A stretch of 43,055 nt of DNA from an uncultured Microbacterium sp. (GTDB lineage: Bacteria; Actinomycetota; Actinomycetes; Actinomycetales; Microbacteriaceae). The position numbers were made by a program, and so were the translations under genes. Every line of letters starts with the position of its first letter. Within the stretch, counting starts at the first letter, position 1. This document shows, piece by piece, positions 15,958 through 24,104 of the stretch. The DNA is taken from contig NZ_FLQR01000003.1 in NCBI RefSeq assembly GCF_900078385.1, positions 1-43,055 of the forward strand, read 5' to 3'. Under the pieces are notes generated by a model. It saw only the letters and a program-made list of their open reading frames with translations. It searched no databases and was not told the DNA's origin.

Positions 15958-17610
15958 TCAGGCCAGGGGGCGCGAGGGGTCCGAGAGGGGCGTCTCGTCG
16001 GCGGGGTACGGCACGTGCCAGGACGGCTCGGGCACGGGCCATCCGGCGTCACGCAGGGCGCGGCGGGCGAGCTCGCGGGCAGAGTAGGGAGTGCGGACGC
16101 CGCGGATGTCGCGGTAATCCTGGTGGCCGGGCCCGGCCCACAGGATGGCGTCGCCGTCGCCGACGAGCGCGACGGCCTCGCGGATCGCGCGCTCGGGCGG
16201 GGAGTACTCGTGGATGTCGGCATCCGGCTGCGCGCGCCGCGCGCCGTCGACGAGGGTGGCGCGGATCGAGTCGGGGTCTTCGAAGCGCGGGTGGTGGTCG
16301 GTGACGATGAGGATGTCGCTGCCCTCGACCGCCGTCCGGCCCATGTCGTGCCGCTTCGTGGCATCGCGGTCGCCGTCGGCGCCGAAGAGCATGAGCACCG
16401 TGCCCGGCGTCACGCGCCGGACGGCGGCGAGCGTCTTCTCGAACGCGTCGGGGGAGTGCCCGAAGTCGACATAAACGGCGGGTCCGCGGTCGCCCGACAC
16501 GCGCTGCGTGCGGCCGGGGAGGTGCGCGTCGATGCGGCCGCCGTCTAGGACGGCGACGAGCCGCTCCCAGGCGTAGCCGCCCTCCAGCAGCATGACGATG
16601 GCGAGGCCCGCGTTGGCGGCCATGTGCCGGCCGATGACGGGGACGGTCGTTGTGAGGATGCGGCCCTCGGGCCCCGTCAGGGTGAACTCCGTGCCGTCCT
16701 GCCGCTCCTCGACGATCTCGACGCGCCAGTCCGCCGCCGCGGCGGGGTCGACGGCGATCGCGGGGGTCACGATCGTGACCGTCGGCACCGTGCTGCGCTC
16801 GGCCACCTCGACGCCGTAGGCGGAGTCGAGGCACACGACGGCGCGGCGCGACCGGTCCGGCTGGAAGAGCGGGAGCTTCGCCTCGAAGTACTCGCGCATG
16901 TCGGCGTAGTCGTCGAGGTGGTCGTGCGTGAGGTTGGTGAAGCCCGCGACATCGAACAGGATGCCGTCGACGCGATGGCGCGAGAGCGCCTGGGCGCTGA
17001 CCTCCACGGCCACGGCCTCGACGCCCCGCTCGCGCATGAGCGCGAGGAGCGCGTGGAACTCGGAGGCCTCCGGCGTCGTCAGGCGCGAGACGATGACCTC
17101 GCCGGCGATGTGGCGCTCCGCGGTGGAGGACAGGCCCGTCACGACGTCGAGCTGGCCGAGGATCCCCTCCAGCAGATGCGACACGCTCGTCTTGCCGTTC
17201 GTGCCGGTGGTGGCCAGGAGCAGAGGCAGGTCGTCATCGGGACCCGTGCCGTAGACCCACGCGGACAGGTCGCCGAGGAGCGCGCGCGGGTCGTCGACGA
17301 CGATGATCGGGAGGCCGGCGTCCCGGGCGATCGCGGCGCCGGCAGCGTCGGTGATGAGCGCTGCCGCGCCCTTCTCGGCGGCGGTCTGCGCGAACTCCGC
17401 GCCGTGCCGTTTCGCGCCCTGGATCGCCACGAACGCCTCGCCGGCGCGGAGGTCGGCCGTCGCCAACGTTATGCCGGTCAGGCGGGTGTCGCCGAGGTCG
17501 CCGCGGTGCGAGCGGCCGAAGCGCTCGGCGAGCTCGGCGAGCGAGCGCTGCGGAGGGTTCTCCGGGCGGAGCACGGGCGGGAGATTCGAGGGTGCGGCGT
17601 CACTGGGCAT
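15958..17610 (-). CDS. Mur ligase family protein, MurE-like paralogue
   Basis: A 550-residue cytosolic ATP-dependent ligase with the three-domain Mur layout: an N-terminal UDP-binding domain, a central ATPase with TGTNGKTS (Lys140) and the FEAKLPLF lysine that is carbamylated in MurE, and a C-terminal domain. The family adds an amino acid to UDP-MurNAc-L-Ala-D-Glu. In diaminopimelate-adding MurE the specificity loop is DNPR and in lysine-adding MurE DNPA; here it reads DHHPR (438-442), with His for Asn. The gene stands alone, away from any division and cell-wall cluster, so it is likely a second MurE-type ligase rather than the housekeeping one. Its amino acid substrate cannot be predicted. 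AGAGGA lies about 11 nt before the ATG. It is transcribed towards pflB. Confidence 0.85.
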   Translation of the reverse strand: MPSDAAPSNLPPVLRPENPPQRSLAELAERFGRSHRGDLGDTRLTGITLATADLRAGEAFVAIQGAKRHGAEFAQTAAEKGAAALITDAAGAAIARDAGLPIIVVDDPRALLGDLSAWVYGTGPDDDLPLLLATTGTNGKTSVSHLLEGILGQLDVVTGLSSTAERHIAGEVIVSRLTTPEASEFHALLALMRERGVEAVAVEVSAQALSRHRVDGILFDVAGFTNLTHDHLDDYADMREYFEAKLPLFQPDRSRRAVVCLDSAYGVEVAERSTVPTVTIVTPAIAVDPAAAADWRVEIVEERQDGTEFTLTGPEGRILTTTVPVIGRHMAANAGLAIVMLLEGGYAWERLVAVLDGGRIDAHLPGRTQRVSGDRGPAVYVDFGHSPDAFEKTLAAVRRVTPGTVLMLFGADGDRDATKRHDMGRTAVEGSDILIVTDHHPRFEDPDSIRATLVDGARRAQPDADIHEYSPPERAIREAVALVGDGDAILWAGPGHQDYRDIRGVRTPYSARELARRALRDAGWPVPEPSWHVPYPADETPLSDPSRPLA

Positions 17611-17667
17611 GGCCCGTCCATCCTCTCATCCCTCGCGCCGATCGCCCGGTGCGGGGATGAATGCGGG

Positions 17668-17700
17668 CGGCGGGACGCGCACGAAGGGCGCGTCCCGCCG
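17668..17700 (-). terminator. Terminator after the ycnI gene
   Basis: A 13-bp perfect stem (17668-17680 with 17688-17700) and 7-nt loop lie 7 nt past the ycnI-like stop, separating it from the Mur ligase gene downstream on the same strand. Confidence 0.75.
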
Positions 17701-17707
17701 CGGGACG

Positions 17708-18382
17708 TCAGGCGCGACGGCGCAGCACGACCACGACGAGCGCGGCCACGGCCGCGACGAAGGCGCCGCCGCCGAGCCAGCGCGCGACCGGGTCGGCCCC
17801 CTCCGTCGACCCGCCGTCCGCAGCGGCCTCGGCGTGGTCCTCGCCCTCGTGCGCGTCGCCGGTCTCGGCGACCGCCCCCACCGCGACGACCGGCGCGGGG
17901 GCCTCCAGATCGTGGGCGTCCTGGCCGTCGTCGGCTACCTCGTTCCAATCCGTCTCACCCTCGGCGCACTCCTGCAGAACGGGGAACGCGACCTCGGTCT
18001 CCGCGGCCGAGGAGGCGAAGACGACATCCAGCGACACGGTGGCGCTCACGCCGTCCTCGACGGGAGTGACCGCCGTGTAGGTGACAGCGGTGGGGATGCC
18101 GTCGGCGCCGAGATCGCGAGTGATCGTCCAGGCGCCGTCGAGGACCGGCGTGACGGCGTCGAGCCCGTCGGGCAGGTCGAGCACGACGGCGGTGGTGGGG
18201 GAGCCGTCGCACCCGTGGCTGAAGCTGAAGTCGAGCCGCGTCGTGGCGCCCGCCGCGCTGTCGGTCGGGGAGACGTGCACGTGCGCGGAGGCCGCGAGCG
18301 GAGCGGCGAGGACGAGGGCGATGCCGGCGACGCTGCCGCCGACGAGGCGCGCGCGACGGCGCGCAGGGGTGGAGGTGGTCAT
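17708..18382 (-). CDS. YcnI-family (DUF1775) copper-binding membrane protein
   Basis: A 224-residue exported protein. It begins with Arg residues and a Sec signal peptide ending AASA before HVHVSP, so the mature protein starts with His, the residue that forms the copper brace in characterised YcnI. The domain continues with the FSHGCDGSPTT segment and the DGAWTI tryptophan strand typical of the proteobacterial and actinobacterial branch. A linker rich in Asp, Glu and His follows, then one C-terminal membrane helix and an RRR stop-transfer sequence. It therefore sits outside the cell, anchored at the C-terminus. It follows the membrane protein gene by 63 nt and is probably co-transcribed. The role is copper binding or delivery by family analogy. 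Confidence 0.87.
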   Translation of the reverse strand: MTTSTPARRRARLVGGSVAGIALVLAAPLAASAHVHVSPTDSAAGATTRLDFSFSHGCDGSPTTAVVLDLPDGLDAVTPVLDGAWTITRDLGADGIPTAVTYTAVTPVEDGVSATVSLDVVFASSAAETEVAFPVLQECAEGETDWNEVADDGQDAHDLEAPAPVVAVGAVAETGDAHEGEDHAEAAADGGSTEGADPVARWLGGGAFVAAVAALVVVVLRRRA

Positions 18383-18445
18383 TGTTCTCTCTCGGATCGG
18401 TGCGGCGGATCGCCGCGGAAGGGGATGCCGCGCAGGCGGCCGTGC

Positions 18446-19027
18446 TCAGCCGAAGACGGCTGGCGGTCCCCGTCGGGAGAGAGAGGCGAGATGGACCCGC
18501 AGGATCGCGGGGAAGGAGAGGGGCACGGCGCGCGCCGGCACCGGCGGGAACGCGGCCGCGCCGTCCGGGAGTCGGCGGAGGAGCCGGCGGAGGCCCCGCC
18601 CGATCCCGCGCAGCATCCGCTCACCCCAGGCGAGCAGCGCTGTGGTGACGAGTGCCGCCAGCGCGTGGCCGGCGACCATCCCGGGATCGAGCGCGGCGAC
18701 GGCGGACCCTGCCCCGAGGACGACCGCGCCGTGGTCGTGGCGCGCGGCCGATGCCGGCGCATCCGTCCCGATCGCGGCGAAGGCCGTGTGCAGGAGCGCC
18801 TGGCTGGCGGCGACGACGGCGGCCGTGCGCCAGAGCTCCGGCGTGCGCCCGACGAGCCAGACGGCGAGCGGTGCGGCCAGGAGCGTCGCGGCGACGAGCA
18901 GCCAGAACGGCGGGGCTCCACCGCCGGAGAGCGTGTGCGCGGTCGCGGCGACCAGGGTCGCGACGGCGGTCGCCGTGCAGCCGCGCGCGACGCGCACTCG
19001 GCGTGCCTCGTGTCGTCCCCGTTCCAC
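18446..19027 (-). CDS. Small integral membrane protein beside ycnI, function unknown
   Basis: A 193-residue protein with about four or five hydrophobic segments (around 17-33, 40-60, 66-84, 103-115 and 117-135) and a basic C-terminal half rich in Arg. Histidines occur at the membrane borders: TAHTLSGG, LLHTAF, ARHDHG and VAGHALAA. I do not recognise a named domain. Similar small membrane proteins accompany ycnI genes in actinobacteria, so a part in copper handling is plausible but inferred. GTG 19027 lies 6 bp after TAGGCT on the minus strand, so the gene is probably leaderless and heads a two-gene unit with ycnI. Confidence 0.7.
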   Translation of the reverse strand: MERGRHEARRVRVARGCTATAVATLVAATAHTLSGGGAPPFWLLVAATLLAAPLAVWLVGRTPELWRTAAVVAASQALLHTAFAAIGTDAPASAARHDHGAVVLGAGSAVAALDPGMVAGHALAALVTTALLAWGERMLRGIGRGLRRLLRRLPDGAAAFPPVPARAVPLSFPAILRVHLASLSRRGPPAVFG

Positions 19028-19033
19028 GCTCCG

Positions 19034-19039
19034 AGCCTA
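19034..19039 (-). promoter_or_regulatory. -10 element (TAGGCT) of the membrane protein-ycnI unit
   Basis: On the minus strand TAGGCT is 6 bp before the GTG at 19027. It lies 38 bp from the divergent rseP -10. Confidence 0.6.
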
Positions 19040-19077
19040 GTCGGCGCGCGGCTCGGCAAACTCAAAGCGCGGGGCGG

Positions 19078-19083
19078 TAGCGT
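19078..19083 (+). promoter_or_regulatory. -10 element (TAGCGT) of rseP
   Basis: TAGCGT is 8 bp before GTG 19092, identical to the -10 of the APC permease. It predicts a transcript with little or no leader. Confidence 0.55.
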
Positions 19084-19091
19084 GAGCGCTC

Positions 19092-20387
19092 GTGACCGTC
19101 ATCGCCTTCATCATCGGGGTCGTGCTCCTCGTCGTGGGGCTCGCCGTCTCGATCGCGCTCCACGAGGTCGGGCACCTCGTGCCGGCGAAGAAGTTCGGGG
19201 TGCGCGTCGGCCAGTACATGATCGGCTTCGGCCCGACGCTGTGGTCGCGACGCTTCGGCGAGACCGAGTACGGGTTCAAGGCGATTCCGCTCGGGGGCTA
19301 CATCTCGATGGCGGGGATGTACCCGCCCTCGCCCGGCACCGAGGGCCGCGCCGGCGGAGGCTTCTTCGCCACGATGGTGCAGGACGCCCGTGCCGCGAAC
19401 GACGAGACCCTCGTCACGACGGGCGAGCGCCGCGCGTTCTACGAGCTGCCGGTCTATCAGCGGGTCATCGTGATGCTCGGCGGTCCCGTCATGAACCTGC
19501 TGCTCGCGTTCGTCCTGTTCGCGATCGTGTTCAGCGGCATCGGCGTCCAGACCGCGACGACCACCGTCGCGGCTGTCAACGAATGCGTGCTGCCGGCGGA
19601 TTCGACCCAGACCGTATGCGGTGACGGCGACCCGGCTTCGCCCGCCGCCGAAGGCGGCATCCTCCCCGGCGACGTCCTCGTGTCCGTCGACGGCACGGAG
19701 GTCGCCACCTTCGCCGACGCCTCCGCGATCATCCAGGCAGCCCCCGGTCGCGCGCTCGACGTCGTCGTCGAGCGTGACGGCGAGACCATCCCGCTCCAGG
19801 TGACCCCGATGCTCGCCGAGCGCGAGGTCCAAGGCGCCGACGGTGAGGTCACGACCGCCGAGGTCGGGTTCGTCGGGATGACGGCCGCGGTCGAGTTCGT
19901 GCGTCAGCCGATCTGGGCGGGTCCCGCATCCGCGATCGAGCAGACCGGTCAGGTCATGGGCATCATCTGGCAGCTGCCGGTCAAGGTGTACCAGACCGCC
20001 GTCGACCTGTTCACGGGTCAGGATCGCGATCCGACCGGCCCGCTCTCGGTCGTCGGCGCGGGTCGCCTGGCCGGCGAGGTCGCGGCGATCGACGCGCCGA
20101 TCCTCAACCGCGTGTCGGCGCTCCTCGGCCTCCTCGGGTCGCTGAACATCGCGCTCTTCGTCTTCAACCTCGTGCCGCTGCTGCCCCTCGACGGCGGCCA
20201 CGTCGTCGTGGCGCTGTGGGACGGGATCAAGCGGGCGTGGGCGAAGCTGTTCCGCCGGCCCCCTCCGAAGCCCGTGGATGCCACGAAGCTCGTGCCCGTC
20301 ACCTTCGTGGTCGTCATTGCGCTGATCGTCATGGGCGGGGTGCTCATCCTCGCGGATGTGTTCAACCCGGTCGTCCTGTTCGGCTGA
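19092..20387 (+). CDS. rseP: Site-2 protease (RseP/Rip1 family zinc metalloprotease)
   Basis: Intramembrane protease of 431 residues that cleaves membrane-spanning anti-sigma factors or other substrates inside the bilayer. The zinc motif HEVGH (His24, Glu25, His28) lies in the first membrane helix, a PDZ domain occupies about 180-240 (GGILPGDVLVSVDG), and the third metal ligand is in the NLVPLLPLDGGH motif near 370. In the mycobacterial homologue Rip1 it controls several sigma factors. Actinobacterial gene order is dxr-rip1-ispG, so its location here fits. An anti-sigma substrate is not encoded beside it, and the downstream ECF42-type sigma factor lacks an anti-sigma partner, so the adjacency need not be functional. 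Confidence 0.95.
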   Translation: MTVIAFIIGVVLLVVGLAVSIALHEVGHLVPAKKFGVRVGQYMIGFGPTLWSRRFGETEYGFKAIPLGGYISMAGMYPPSPGTEGRAGGGFFATMVQDARAANDETLVTTGERRAFYELPVYQRVIVMLGGPVMNLLLAFVLFAIVFSGIGVQTATTTVAAVNECVLPADSTQTVCGDGDPASPAAEGGILPGDVLVSVDGTEVATFADASAIIQAAPGRALDVVVERDGETIPLQVTPMLAEREVQGADGEVTTAEVGFVGMTAAVEFVRQPIWAGPASAIEQTGQVMGIIWQLPVKVYQTAVDLFTGQDRDPTGPLSVVGAGRLAGEVAAIDAPILNRVSALLGLLGSLNIALFVFNLVPLLPLDGGHVVVALWDGIKRAWAKLFRRPPPKPVDATKLVPVTFVVVIALIVMGGVLILADVFNPVVLFG

Positions 20388-20477
20388 TTCCCCGTCGATT
20401 CCCGGTTCCTGTCACAGACGGCGTTGCCCGTTCGCTGTGGGAGTGACACGGTTCCCATGGACGAAAGGAAGGCCGTC

Positions 20478-20846
20478 GTGAAGTACGTCATCATGTTCAC
20501 CTCCATCCCGGAGCAGGATGCGCAGGTGCCCGCCGAGGTGCGCGGGGCGAACTACGCAGAGATCTACCGCTGGTTCCAGGACAACGCCGCCGCCATCTCC
20601 GACAGCGGCGCCGAACTGCAACCCATCACCACGGCCACCACCGTCGCCTACGGCGAGGACGGACCCGTCGTCGCCGACGGGCCGTTCTCCGAGGCGAAGG
20701 AGGTCATCGGCGGCTTCAGCGTCATCGACGTCGCCGACCTGGACGCCGCCATCGCGCTCGTCAGGACCTGGCCGAGCCTCGCCCTGCCGGGCACGGCCGT
20801 CGAGATCCGCCCCATGGTCACCGACTACAGCCAGTTCGAGCAATGA
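20478..20846 (+). CDS. YCII-domain (DGPF) protein
   Basis: A 122-residue cytosolic protein of the YCII-related fold, with the signature DGPFSEAKE in the middle and a KYVIMFTS N-terminal strand. GTG 20478 has a strong ribosome-binding site (GAAAGGAAGG); an earlier ATG in the frame lacks one. Its last codon overlaps the start of the sigma factor gene (ATGA), so the two are translationally coupled. YCII/DGPF proteins are the standard genetic partners of ECF42 sigma factors, where they belong to the regulon, but their biochemical role is unknown. Confidence 0.92.
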   Translation: MKYVIMFTSIPEQDAQVPAEVRGANYAEIYRWFQDNAAAISDSGAELQPITTATTVAYGEDGPVVADGPFSEAKEVIGGFSVIDVADLDAAIALVRTWPSLALPGTAVEIRPMVTDYSQFEQ

Positions 20847-22078
20847 CGGGAGAGGATGCCGCGGGGCGGGGCGTTGAGCGCCCCGCGGCATCCGACCTCG
20901 TCCTGGCCCGTATCGTCCGCGAGGAGTCCGCCCGCGTCGTCGCGGCCCTGACGGCTTCGACACGCAACCTCGACGTGGCAGAGGAGGCGACCGCGGATGC
21001 CGTCGAGGAGGCGTTGCGGGAGTGGCGGCGCCGCGGCGTTCCGCCGCGCCCCGGCGGGTGGCTCATGCAGGCCGCACGGCACAACGCCCTCGACCGGCTG
21101 CGGCGCGACAAGGTCTACCGCGGCAAGCTCGCGCTGCTTCCGGAGGCGGTGCCCGCCGGGGAAGCGGAGCCCGACGAGCGCCTGCCGCTGCTGTTCGGGT
21201 GCTGCCACCCGGCTCTCGCGCCCGAGGCGCAGCTCGCGCTGACACTGCGCGCCGTCCTCGGTGTGACGGCGGCGCAGATCGCCCGCGCGACGCTCGAGCC
21301 GGAGGCGACGGTGCGTCAAAGGCTCTCGCGGGCGAAGCGGAAGATGGCCGCGGCCGGCATCCCGCTGCGGATCCCGGAACCGAGCCAGCGGGTCGACCGC
21401 CTCGACATCGTGCTGACGATCGTCTCGGTGATGTACGACGCCGCTCACCTCGCGGCGGGTGCAGACGCGTCGGCCGACCGCGATCTCGCGGACGACGCCC
21501 TCTGGCTCTCCGGGGTGATCGCGGACGCGCTCCCCGGCGAAGCGGAGGCGGCCGGACTGCACGCGCTGCTGCTGCTGCACCGCGCCCGCGAACCGGCTCG
21601 GGCGGTGGACGGCGCGCTCGTGCTGCTGGCGGACCAGGACCGTTCGCGGTGGGACGCGGGCCTGCTCGCCCGGGGGCGCGTCGAACTCGACCGGGCGGCC
21701 GCGCTGCGCGCTCCCGGGCGGTGGCAGCTGCAGGCGGCCATCGCCGCGTGCCATTGCGACGCCGTGCGCATCGAGGACACCGATTGGCGGCAGATGCTCG
21801 TCCTCTACGACATGCTGCTCGGCTACGACCGCTCGCCGATCGTCCGACTGAACCGCGCCGTGGTCCTCGCCGAGGTGGCGGGACCTGCGCCGGCGCTCGC
21901 CGAGGTCGACGCGCTGGGGGCGCGACTCGAGCAGCACCACCTGTGGCACGCGGTCCGCGCGCGGATGCTGCGCGATCTCGGCCGCGTCGACGATGCCCTG
22001 GCAGCCGATCTCCGAGCGCTCGAGCTCACCGCGAACGAGGCGGAGCGCCGGCTGCTCGCGGCCCGGCTGACGCGGTGA
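20843..22078 (+). CDS. ECF RNA polymerase sigma factor, ECF42 type, with C-terminal TPR-like domain
   Basis: A 411-residue sigma-70 family factor. Region 2 (about 20-90; WRRRGVPPRPGGWLMQAARHNALDRLRRD split over two helices) and region 4 (about 125-175; VTAAQIARATLEPEATVRQRLSRAKRKM, the helix-turn-helix) occupy the first half. The remainder is a long helical extension with tetratricopeptide-like segments, characteristic of ECF42. That extension replaces an anti-sigma factor as the control element in studied members. The start ATG overlaps the YCII stop by 4 nt. Its stop codon abuts the stop of the convergent trpEG with no base between. Confidence 0.93.
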   Translation: MTGEDAAGRGVERPAASDLVLARIVREESARVVAALTASTRNLDVAEEATADAVEEALREWRRRGVPPRPGGWLMQAARHNALDRLRRDKVYRGKLALLPEAVPAGEAEPDERLPLLFGCCHPALAPEAQLALTLRAVLGVTAAQIARATLEPEATVRQRLSRAKRKMAAAGIPLRIPEPSQRVDRLDIVLTIVSVMYDAAHLAAGADASADRDLADDALWLSGVIADALPGEAEAAGLHALLLLHRAREPARAVDGALVLLADQDRSRWDAGLLARGRVELDRAAALRAPGRWQLQAAIAACHCDAVRIEDTDWRQMLVLYDMLLGYDRSPIVRLNRAVVLAEVAGPAPALAEVDALGARLEQHHLWHAVRARMLRDLGRVDDALAADLRALELTANEAERRLLAARLTR

Positions 22079-23974
22079 TCAGGACGCGAGTGCGTGCCCG
22101 ACGAGACGTTCGAGCGTCTCGAGCCCGTCCCGGGACAGGATCGACTCGAGGTGACCCTGCACGGAGGCGTAACCCGGCCCGCGGAGCGCGTACACGTCGC
22201 CGGACGCGTCGGCAGCGATCTCCGTGGACCCGATCTCGGTGGTCCCGGCCGGCACCCGGACCGTGAACGTGTTGTAGAAGCCGATCGAGGCGGCCATGCC
22301 GAACACATCGACGGTCTTCTGGAGGCCCTGGTGCGGGGACTCGAGCGGCGCCAGCCCGAGGCCGAGCTCGGCGGCGAGGATCTGGTGGCTCAGGCACACG
22401 GCCAGGAGCGGCCGCCCGGAGGCCAGGCGCGCCCGGACGACCTCCCGCATCCGCGCCATGCGCGGGCTGCCGGTCTCGCGCGGATCGCCGGGGCCGGGAC
22501 CCGAGATGACCAGGTCGGCGACGTCGATCGCGGCCACGTCGACCGCGTGCCACGGAAGGATCGTCACGTCGAATCCCAGGTGGCGCAGCTGGTGGGCGAG
22601 CATCGTCGTGAAGCGGTCCTCGGCGTCGACGACGAGCGCCGTCCGGCCCGCGAACGGCCCGTGTGCGCCGGCATCCTGCGGGTTCAGCCAGAACGATGCC
22701 AGCCGCGCGTTGCGCGAGGACAGCAGCGCCGCGATCTGCGGGTCGTCGGCGAGGATGCGCGGCTGCGCCGTCGGGGCGTCCTCGTCCAGCTCGACCGCCT
22801 CGGCGATGTGATCGCGCTCCACGGCGCCGATGGCGCCGAGCACGCCGGCGGCCTTGCCGTGGGTCTCGCCGACCTCGCCGTCCGGGTCGCTGTGGCGCAC
22901 GAGCGTCGCGCCGACGGGGACGCGGAGGGTCCCGTCCACGAGGTACGCCGTGCGGATGAGGATCGGCGCGTCCAGGTCATGGCCGCCGGTGGGGTGGGGC
23001 GTGAACAGCGCCGCGACGCCGGAGTAGTACCCGCGCGGCGAGCGCTCGTGGCGGGTGATGACGGTGCAGGCGTTCTGCATGGGGGAGCCCGTGACCGTCG
23101 GGGCGAACATCGTCTCCCTCAGGATGTCGCGGGGGTCCATCGTGCTGTGCCCGCGGAGCATGTACTCCGTGTGCGTGAGCCGGGACATCTCCTTCAGGTG
23201 CGGGCCGGTGATGCGGCCGCCGTCGGTGCAGACGGCGGACATCATCTTCAGCTCCTCGTCGACGACCATGAACAGCTCCTCGGTCTCCTTCGTGGAGGAG
23301 AGGAACGCGGTGAGCGTCTCGGCGGTGGCGCCGCCGACGGGATGGCGGAACGTGCCCGAGATCGGGTTCATCGTCACGACGCCGTCCTTCGCGCTCACGT
23401 GCGCCTCCGGGCTCGCGCCGACGGCGAGGTGCCCGGGGGTGGAGACGAGGAACGTCCAGTACGCGCCCCGCTCGTGCTCGAGGAGGGCGCGGAACCAGGT
23501 GAGGCCGGCGGTGACGGCATCCGCGTCGACGGTGGCCGTGAAGTCGCGGCGGATCACGAAGTTCGCACCCTCGCCGCGGCCGATCTCGTCGGCGATGACG
23601 CGGCGGACGATGGCGGCGTACTCCTCGTCCGGGATGTCGAAGCCCGCGTCAGCGAGCTGTATGCGATGGTTCGGGAGCTGGGCGAGCGCGGCGTCGAGCG
23701 GCAGCGCCTCGTGCGCGTCCACGACGAGGCAGCGCAGGGGAGCGCCGTCGTCATGGCATTCGAAGCCTCGCTCCACGACCTGACGGAACGGGACGAGAGC
23801 GAGGACCTCACGGGGCGTCCCGGCGGCATCCTCGAGCGGGATGCCGGCGAGGGCGGCGACGTCCACGACGTCTCCGGTGAGGACCTCGACCGTGACGCCG
23901 TCGCGGGCGATGAGGGCGAACGGCGCCCCAGAGGCGGCGAGGTCGGCGAGGTTCAGCGGTGAGGACCCGGTCAT
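22079..23974 (-). CDS. Fused anthranilate synthase (TrpE-TrpG type; PhzE-like sequence)
   Basis: A 631-residue protein with an N-terminal chorismate-binding domain (about 1-430) and a C-terminal glutamine amidotransferase domain (about 440-630). The first carries MNPISGTFRHP, EELFMVVDEELKMM and APTVTGSPMQ; the second has the nucleophile in AVCLSHQ and the His-Glu pair in QGHLESIL. It should convert chorismate and glutamine to anthranilate, the first step of tryptophan synthesis. By sequence it also resembles PhzE, which makes aminodeoxyisochorismate for phenazines, but no other phenazine gene is present and the leader upstream is a trp attenuator with tandem Trp codons, so a tryptophan role is favoured. 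The ATG has only a weak ribosome-binding site. Confidence 0.9.
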   Translation of the reverse strand: MTGSSPLNLADLAASGAPFALIARDGVTVEVLTGDVVDVAALAGIPLEDAAGTPREVLALVPFRQVVERGFECHDDGAPLRCLVVDAHEALPLDAALAQLPNHRIQLADAGFDIPDEEYAAIVRRVIADEIGRGEGANFVIRRDFTATVDADAVTAGLTWFRALLEHERGAYWTFLVSTPGHLAVGASPEAHVSAKDGVVTMNPISGTFRHPVGGATAETLTAFLSSTKETEELFMVVDEELKMMSAVCTDGGRITGPHLKEMSRLTHTEYMLRGHSTMDPRDILRETMFAPTVTGSPMQNACTVITRHERSPRGYYSGVAALFTPHPTGGHDLDAPILIRTAYLVDGTLRVPVGATLVRHSDPDGEVGETHGKAAGVLGAIGAVERDHIAEAVELDEDAPTAQPRILADDPQIAALLSSRNARLASFWLNPQDAGAHGPFAGRTALVVDAEDRFTTMLAHQLRHLGFDVTILPWHAVDVAAIDVADLVISGPGPGDPRETGSPRMARMREVVRARLASGRPLLAVCLSHQILAAELGLGLAPLESPHQGLQKTVDVFGMAASIGFYNTFTVRVPAGTTEIGSTEIAADASGDVYALRGPGYASVQGHLESILSRDGLETLERLVGHALAS

Positions 23975-24013
23975 GGTCGGTCTTTCGTCGTGGGGGCGGC
24001 CGCCCGACGAAGA

Positions 24014-24062
24014 AGACCGCCCAGGGGGCGGTCTGTGTCAGTACGCACGCGAACACACCGCC
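24014..24062 (-). promoter_or_regulatory. Transcription attenuator of the anthranilate synthase gene
   Basis: Three competing segments are visible on the minus strand. Segment 2 (24053-24062) is GGCGGTGTGT, segment 3 (24026-24036) contains ACAGACCGCC, and segment 4 (24014-24022) is GGGCGGTCT. Segments 3 and 4 form a 9-bp terminator stem with a 3-nt loop, followed by TCTTCGTC. Segments 2 and 3 pair over 9 of 10 positions as antiterminator. Segment 2 also pairs with CCGC at the end of the leader peptide frame. This is the textbook attenuation layout. Confidence 0.85.
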
Positions 24063-24098
24063 TTATGCGGAGCGCCACCAGATGAGGTTCGCGGACAT
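24063..24098 (-). CDS. trpL: Trp leader peptide MSANLIWWRSA
   Basis: An 11-codon reading frame with two adjacent Trp codons and a TAA stop, located just before the antiterminator/terminator pair ahead of the anthranilate synthase gene. Ribosome stalling at the Trp codons when charged tRNA-Trp is scarce would free segment 2 to pair with segment 3 and prevent termination. Its ATG lies exactly 6 bp after a TAGTTT -10, so the leader peptide itself is translated from a leaderless mRNA end. Actinobacterial trp leaders of this type are known in Streptomyces and Corynebacterium. Confidence 0.88.
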   Translation of the reverse strand: MSANLIWWRSA

Positions 24099-24104
24099 GC
24101 GCCG

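Noticed and set aside
22079..23974. Naming the gene phzE and proposing a phenazine cluster
   Set aside because: No other phenazine gene is in the window, and the tandem Trp codons in the leader point to tryptophan control.
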